Positions 7,038 through 9,806 of a stretch of 9,806 nucleotides of DNA are shown here, one piece after another. The position numbers were made by a program, and so were the translations under genes. The notes under the pieces were generated by a model that did not search any database, was not told the origin of the DNA, and saw nothing but the letters and a program-made list of their open reading frames with translations. The stretch is from Alphaproteobacteria bacterium UBA6189 (GTDB lineage Bacteria; Pseudomonadota; Alphaproteobacteria; Rickettsiales; UBA3002): NCBI GenBank assembly GCA_002422745.1, contig DITH01000058.1, positions 1 through 9,806 of the forward strand, read 5' to 3'. The number at the start of each line of letters is the position of its first letter. Position 1 is the first letter of the stretch.

Positions 7038-7634
7038 ATGGCTTTTGATGTATTAGTCGAGCGCGATCTGAAATCGCTCAAGCGCGGCCTCACGGCCTTA
7101 GAAAAGGACGTTGTGCCGCAAACAACGGTGCGGACGCTAAACCGGGTAGCGGATAGCACTGCTACCGCCAGCGCCCGCCATATCGCCCCGCAGATAGGTA
7201 GCCGCCAAGGTGGGGTAAAACGGCGCATCGAGATACGCCGCGCCAACTTCAAGCGCCTGTGGGTGACGCTGGTGGCAAGCGACCGGCCACTGCGCCTGAT
7301 TGAGTGCGTGGTGGGGGCGCGTAAGCCGACACAGCAACCGGGCGGCAAGCGCGGGCTGGTGAAAGCGAAGGCATGGGGCAAAACCAAAACCTACCGGGGA
7401 GCGTTTATCGCGCCGCGCAAGAAAGGCTCAAGCCAGACCGAAGTTTACATGAAGAAATCGGGAAAACGCCTGCCGCTGAAAATGATGTTCGGCCCCGGCA
7501 TCATGCAGTTGTTCAAGCAGCGGGAAAACGCGGCGATTATGAACAGTCGCGTGAAGGAACAATTCGGGACGGAGTTTAAGCGGAATCTCGCCTTCTACCT
7601 TTCACGGCTGGCAAGCAAAGCGGGCAAAGGTTAG
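7038..7634 (+). CDS. Prophage minor tail protein Z (GPZ)-like protein
   Basis: A very basic 198-residue protein that matches the GPZ pattern as I know it: an N-terminal VRTLNRVADSTATASARHIA helix (31-50), KRRIEIRRANFKRLWVTLVAS (61-81), the strand RPLRLIEC (83-90), YRGAFIAP (119-126), then EVYMKKSGKRLPLKMMFGPG (135-154) and a C-terminal helix. In lambda-like phages gpZ is a minor tail protein acting at the head-proximal end of the tail. The ATG has AAGGA 6 nt upstream. No other tail or head gene adjoins it, which is odd for a structural gene. Its stop overlaps the stop of the convergent DUF3768 gene in the shared bases TTAG (7631-7634). The family call is by motif pattern, not by search. Confidence 0.75.
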   Translation: MAFDVLVERDLKSLKRGLTALEKDVVPQTTVRTLNRVADSTATASARHIAPQIGSRQGGVKRRIEIRRANFKRLWVTLVASDRPLRLIECVVGARKPTQQPGGKRGLVKAKAWGKTKTYRGAFIAPRKKGSSQTEVYMKKSGKRLPLKMMFGPGIMQLFKQRENAAIMNSRVKEQFGTEFKRNLAFYLSRLASKAGKG

Positions 7635-7969
7635 TATTCGCTGGCCCGCATGATGGTCAGGACGCGGGTGGTAACGTCCGGGTTGGCCGGTTCGTCGGAA
7701 CCCCATGTCAGGGTGTGATCGTAGTAGTCGATTTTCCAGAAGCAGGAAACGCCGCTCACCACCACCTTGCCGAAGTCATGCTCACCATGCGGGTCGTTGG
7801 CCTCGGTGAAATCGTCGTATTCCATCACGGCCCGGAAGATGGCGAGTTGCGTATCTTCCGGCAAATCGTTGATGCCCGGTGTCGTCATGACCTTGCCGCC
7901 CCAATAGGTTTGGCGGAGCCGGTCATTCAGGGCGGCGATTTTCGTGGTAGTGGTGGCGGTGTCGAGCAT
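7631..7969 (-). CDS. DUF3768 domain protein
   Basis: A small acidic protein of unknown function. It fits DUF3768, a family common on plasmids, integrative elements and prophages of alphaproteobacteria: IAALNDRLRQ near the N-terminus, GGKVMTTPGI, the core YDDFTEANDPHGEHDFG, FWKIDYYDHTLTWGSDEPANP and the ending TTRVLTIMRASEY. No catalytic assignment exists for the family that I know of. The ATG at 7967-7969 has a GAGGA Shine-Dalgarno 5 nt upstream (112 residues); an ATG four codons earlier (7979-7981) overlaps the stop of the methylase gene as ATGA but has no Shine-Dalgarno. Either way it is translated directly behind the methylase-like gene, so the two probably form one operon and may act together. 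Confidence 0.85.
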   Translation of the reverse strand: MLDTATTTTKIAALNDRLRQTYWGGKVMTTPGINDLPEDTQLAIFRAVMEYDDFTEANDPHGEHDFGKVVVSGVSCFWKIDYYDHTLTWGSDEPANPDVTTRVLTIMRASEY

Positions 7970-7977
7970 GGTTGTCC

Positions 7978-8718
7978 TCATAGGTTCAGGGATTGTGCGG
8001 AGGTGATCGGCTGGATGGCATCAGGGAGCAGCGCGGCGGAAACGCCGTGTTTCTGCATCATCTTCCATTGCGGGGTGGCGCGAGCTTCCCATTGCTCCAT
8101 GCGGAGGGTGTCGCCGTGAATGACCACCCCCGGCAGGCGCAGCGCCGATAACTGGAAATATGCCATGTTGAAACAGGTACGGTTCACGTCGATGGCTTGG
8201 AACAACATGGATACGCATGGGTCGTGGCCTTCCTCGCGGATGACGTTGGCGGCTTCAATGACCATTACGCCTGCACCGCAGGCCGGTTCTTGCAGCGTGA
8301 CATAGCCCTTGGCGGCAATCAGCTTGCCGATGCCGTGCATCTGCATTTGTGCCATCATGCGGCTGACACTGCCGGGGGTGAAGAACTCGCCGTTGTGCTT
8401 ATTATGGACTTCCAAATCCATGTATTGCTGGCCGAGGAAATCCACGCTGTCGGCGCGTAACGCCATGAGCGCGGTGCTGTAGAGCGTGACGATATGCTCT
8501 ATCTCGTCGGGCGTGTATTTCTTGATGGTATCGAGGTAGCGCTGCTCGATGCGGTGATAGTCGGCATCCTTATCCAGATGGCCGTAGAAGTATGGCTCCT
8601 GATGGACGGTGCAGGCGGCGATTTCTACGAAGTCGCGGAAGGCATCATGCCAGCTGCGACGGTATGACAAACGGTCAAAGGCTTTACGAAATTGCTTGGC
8701 GTGGTCGGTGGCCTGCAT
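7978..8718 (-). CDS. N-6 adenine DNA methylase-like protein lacking NPPY motif
   Basis: A 246-residue protein of the HsdM-like (N6_Mtase) fold. Visible are FLGQQYMDLEVHNKHNGEFF with GEFFTP (110-115), motif I QEPACGAG (143-150) that would bind S-adenosylmethionine, an acidic AIDV (175-178) after the next strand, and HGDTL (201-205). The catalytic motif IV (NPPY or DPPY) expected further on is not present; the protein ends about 40 residues after HGDTL in a sequence without methylase features. Short relatives of this kind occur on plasmids, ICEs and phages, so it may be a complete variant and not a truncation. It could bind SAM or protect DNA with a partner; activity as a methylase is unproven. 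The stop overlaps the alternative DUF3768 start as ATGA. No strong Shine-Dalgarno is seen before its ATG. Confidence 0.82.
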   Translation of the reverse strand: MQATDHAKQFRKAFDRLSYRRSWHDAFRDFVEIAACTVHQEPYFYGHLDKDADYHRIEQRYLDTIKKYTPDEIEHIVTLYSTALMALRADSVDFLGQQYMDLEVHNKHNGEFFTPGSVSRMMAQMQMHGIGKLIAAKGYVTLQEPACGAGVMVIEAANVIREEGHDPCVSMLFQAIDVNRTCFNMAYFQLSALRLPGVVIHGDTLRMEQWEARATPQWKMMQKHGVSAALLPDAIQPITSAQSLNL

Positions 8719-8749
8719 GGGCTGTTTATAATTCTATAACAGTTGGTTA

Positions 8750-8780
8750 GCAGGTGAAACGATAACAGGGCTGCACCTGC
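8750..8780. promoter_or_regulatory. Dyad upstream of the methylase-like gene, possible operator
   Basis: GCAGGTG (8750-8756) and CACCTGC (8774-8780) form a 7-bp inverted repeat with a 17-bp spacer, 32 bp upstream of the methylase-like ATG. On the reverse strand a TATAGAAT stretch lies between the dyad and the ATG and could be a -10. A repressor site is plausible, but no regulator gene is visible. Confidence 0.35.
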
Positions 8781-8844
8781 AATCAATGCTCTTTTCTTAG
8801 TAATATCAATATCTTGAACAGGCGGAGCCGATGCGCGGCATGGT

Positions 8845-8912
8845 GCGCTGCGAGCCATAACCTCGAATGGGTTACGGCGCAGCGCCCCGGCAACGGCCCC
8901 TGTAGCGGCGCT
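8845..8912. repeat. Two overlapping hairpins in noncoding DNA left of the cos-like site
   Basis: The first hairpin pairs GCGCTGCG (8845-8852) with CGCAGCGC (8878-8885), then CC/GG and TAACC/GGTTA across one mismatch and a 2-nt bulge, closing on loop TCGAATG (8863-8869). The second pairs AGCGCC (8881-8886) with GGCGCT (8907-8912) and is mutually exclusive with the base of the first. No credible gene covers 8719-9113, so this may be a structured RNA or a structural part of the packaging region. Confidence 0.45.
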
Positions 8913-8970
8913 TCCCGGTGGCGAGTGGTCATACCCCCCTTGATGCCCTCCGGCCCCGCAGCGCCCGCCT

Positions 8971-8999
8971 GCCGCCGCGCCCTCGACCGGCGCGGCGGC
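8971..8999. repeat. GC-only hairpin next to cosQ-like sequence
   Basis: GCCGCCGCGCC (8971-8981), loop CTCGACC, and its perfect complement GGCGCGGCGGC (8989-8999) give an 11-bp all-GC stem. It ends exactly where the cosQ-like GGGTCCTT begins. It could be a strong transcription block or a structural element of the packaging site. Confidence 0.6.
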
Positions 9000-9052
9000 G
9001 GGTCCTTCCCGACCACCCTCCACGGGTACGCCGCGAGCGCGGGATTTCGCTA
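9000..9052 (+). other. Putative phage cos site (cosQ- and cosN-like)
   Basis: The order matches the lambda cohesive-end site. GGGTCCT (9000-9006) equals the lambda cosQ core and is followed by TCCC; lambda has TTCC. After 31 bp comes CGCGGGATTTCGCTA (9038-9052), differing at one of 15 positions from the lambda left-end sequence CGCGGGTTTTCGCTA; the lambda spacing is about 35 bp. Between them ACGGG (9023-9026 region) also recalls the lambda sequence before the cut. CCGCG AG CGCGG (9031-9042) forms the dyad expected of a nicking site. By analogy the single-stranded end would lie just before 9038, but polarity and length of the overhang cannot be read. A phage-type ParB-domain gene follows on the right, where packaging genes are expected. 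The lambda sequence is recalled, not looked up. Confidence 0.7.
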
Positions 9053-9078
9053 GGGACAGAGCTGGAAAGTCGGTTTCG

Positions 9079-9165
9079 TTTCGTTTTTTTGGTGCGGTTA
9101 TTGAGTGAGTTCAATGACTTCCAGAAATCAAAAAACGAAATGGGTTGGTCAAAAAAACGAAATGG
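9079..9165. repeat. Three copies of an AAAAAACGAAA repeat, possible terminase-binding (cosB-like) sites
   Basis: TTTCGTTTTTTT (9079-9090) recurs inverted as AAAAAACGAAATGG (9130-9143) and AAAAAAACGAAATGG (9151-9165); the last two also share the preceding TC. In lambda, CGTTTCC-type R sites bound by the small terminase begin about 25 bp right of the cosN core; here the first copy (CGTTTCGTTTT) begins at about that distance. An origin or operator for the ParB-like protein is the alternative. Confidence 0.5.
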
Positions 9166-9173
9166 ATGGTCTT

Positions 9174-9767
9174 ATGAAAATTGAACTGATGCCGCTGGAT
9201 CAGGTGGTGCCTTACGCCCGCAATCCAAGGATTAACGCGCACGCGGTCGATAAGGTCGCGTCTTCCATCAAGGAGTTTGGCTTCCGCCAGCCCATTGTGG
9301 TCGATGCAGAGCATGTGATCGTGGTCGGCCATGTCCGATACGAAGCGGCGAAACGGCTGGGGCTGAAAAAGGTGCCGGTGCATATCGCCGCCGAACTTAC
9401 GCCGGAGCAAATCAAAGCCTATCGCATCACGGACAACCGTGTGGGCGAGGAATCGGAATGGGACAAGGCGCTTCTGCAGCTCGAAATCGTGGAGTTGGAA
9501 GAAGCGGCGTTTAGCGCAGAACTGTTGGGGTTTAACGATGAAGAATTACGGGACATCAAGGCCGCCGTGGATGGCCTGCTGGAAGATGGTTTTGGCGATG
9601 ACGAGAACGACGACATCGAGGAAGCCGACACCACGGCCCGCATCGGAGCCTACAGCTTCCCGATTGAGCGGGAGCAATACCTCGAATGGCTGGAAGGCAT
9701 CAAGCAATCCGCCGGGTTCGAGAAAAAGGAAATCATCGAAGAACTGAAACGCAGGCTGGGCTTATGA
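9174..9767 (+). CDS. ParB N-terminal domain protein, phage type
   Basis: The 197-residue protein starts with a ParB/sulfiredoxin-like domain: IELMPLDQVVPYARNPRIN (3-21), IKEFGFRQPIVVD (32-44), then GHVRYEAAKRLGLKKVPVH (52-70), the GxxR box with Arg55. It continues with LTPEQIKAYRITDNRVGEESEWD (75-97) and LLGFNDEEL, a pattern known from the N-terminal half of phage ParB-domain DNA methyltransferases; the methylase half is missing here. A highly acidic segment (about 137-152) precedes a C-terminal helix. The ATG at 9174 is chosen because it opens directly on the domain, has GGA 7 nt upstream and leaves the repeat cluster outside the gene; GTG 9105, ATG 9114 and ATG 9162 are in-frame alternatives. 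Its stop overlaps the next start as ATGA. The role (DNA modification, partition or packaging) is not settled. Confidence 0.82.
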   Translation: MKIELMPLDQVVPYARNPRINAHAVDKVASSIKEFGFRQPIVVDAEHVIVVGHVRYEAAKRLGLKKVPVHIAAELTPEQIKAYRITDNRVGEESEWDKALLQLEIVELEEAAFSAELLGFNDEELRDIKAAVDGLLEDGFGDDENDDIEEADTTARIGAYSFPIEREQYLEWLEGIKQSAGFEKKEIIEELKRRLGL

Positions 9768-9806
9768 AACTCGTCAATGTCACAGAGATTGAACCCTCTA
9801 CCTACA
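9764..9806 (+). CDS. Start of a further gene, cut by window edge; possibly another ParB-like protein
   Basis: An ATG at 9764 overlaps the previous stop (ATGA) and reads MKLVNVTEIEPSTY before the window ends. Only 14 codons are visible. The wording (a Val/Ile-rich strand, then EIEPS) resembles the opening of a ParB-like domain, as in the preceding gene, but this is a guess. The 4-bp overlap indicates translational coupling within a packaging-region operon. Confidence 0.5.
   Translation, partial: MKLVNVTEIEPSTY

Noticed and set aside
8833..8885. tRNA-like T-arm (TAACC, loop TCGAATG, GGTTA)
   Set aside because: The loop is shifted from the TTCGANN pattern, there is no acceptor stem or CCA end, and the outer pairs form one long hairpin, not a cloverleaf.
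8625..9023. 132-codon reverse-strand frame through the cos-like region
   Set aside because: Low-complexity Ala/Gly/Arg-rich translation of GC-rich DNA overlapping the methylase-like gene in another frame; it also covers hairpins and the cosQ-like site.

Overview
The window reads as part of an alphaproteobacterial chromosome, by eye around mid-50s % GC, carrying the edge of a prophage or phage-derived element. The taxonomic hint comes from the divergent malic enzyme/mutS pair, from MutS wording that recalls Rickettsiales/Rhodospirillales proteins (MCGVP, ETPEEAKKRGG), and from a DUF3768 gene. No species can be named from the sequence alone.

Bases 1-6738 are ordinary chromosome. The N-terminus of a maeB-type malic enzyme (minus) diverges from a complete mutS (plus). 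mutS converges tail to tail, 5 bp apart, on a small hydrophilic protein of unknown function that has its own TATAAT box. Upstream of that, on the same strand, is an M17 (leucyl aminopeptidase family) peptidase with a slightly altered signature. A 359-bp divergent intergenic region separates it from a two-gene unit: a CaCA-family calcium/sodium antiporter (YrbG type) and, 23 nt later, a small exported BOF/YgiW-like OB-fold protein, probably a lipoprotein.

Bases 6739-7037 carry no clear gene but hold a multi-tier inverted repeat centred on a perfect palindrome (19-bp arms, 2-bp centre). This is a plausible boundary between host DNA and the element.

Bases 7038-9806 are phage-derived: a GPZ-like minor tail protein (plus), then DUF3768 and a DNA-methylase-like protein without an NPPY motif (both minus, start/stop overlapped), then about 450 bp of highly structured noncoding DNA, then a ParB-domain protein overlapping by ATGA the start of another gene at the window edge. 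The noncoding stretch holds the most striking signal: an arrangement like the lambda cos site. It has a cosQ-like GGGTCCTT, 31 bp later a cosN-like CGCGGGATTTCGCTA (14/15 to lambda as I recall it), then CGTTT/AAACG repeats where lambda has its terminase-binding R sites. This predicts that packaging genes continue beyond the right edge. No integrase, tRNA, transposase, rRNA or CRISPR array was found.
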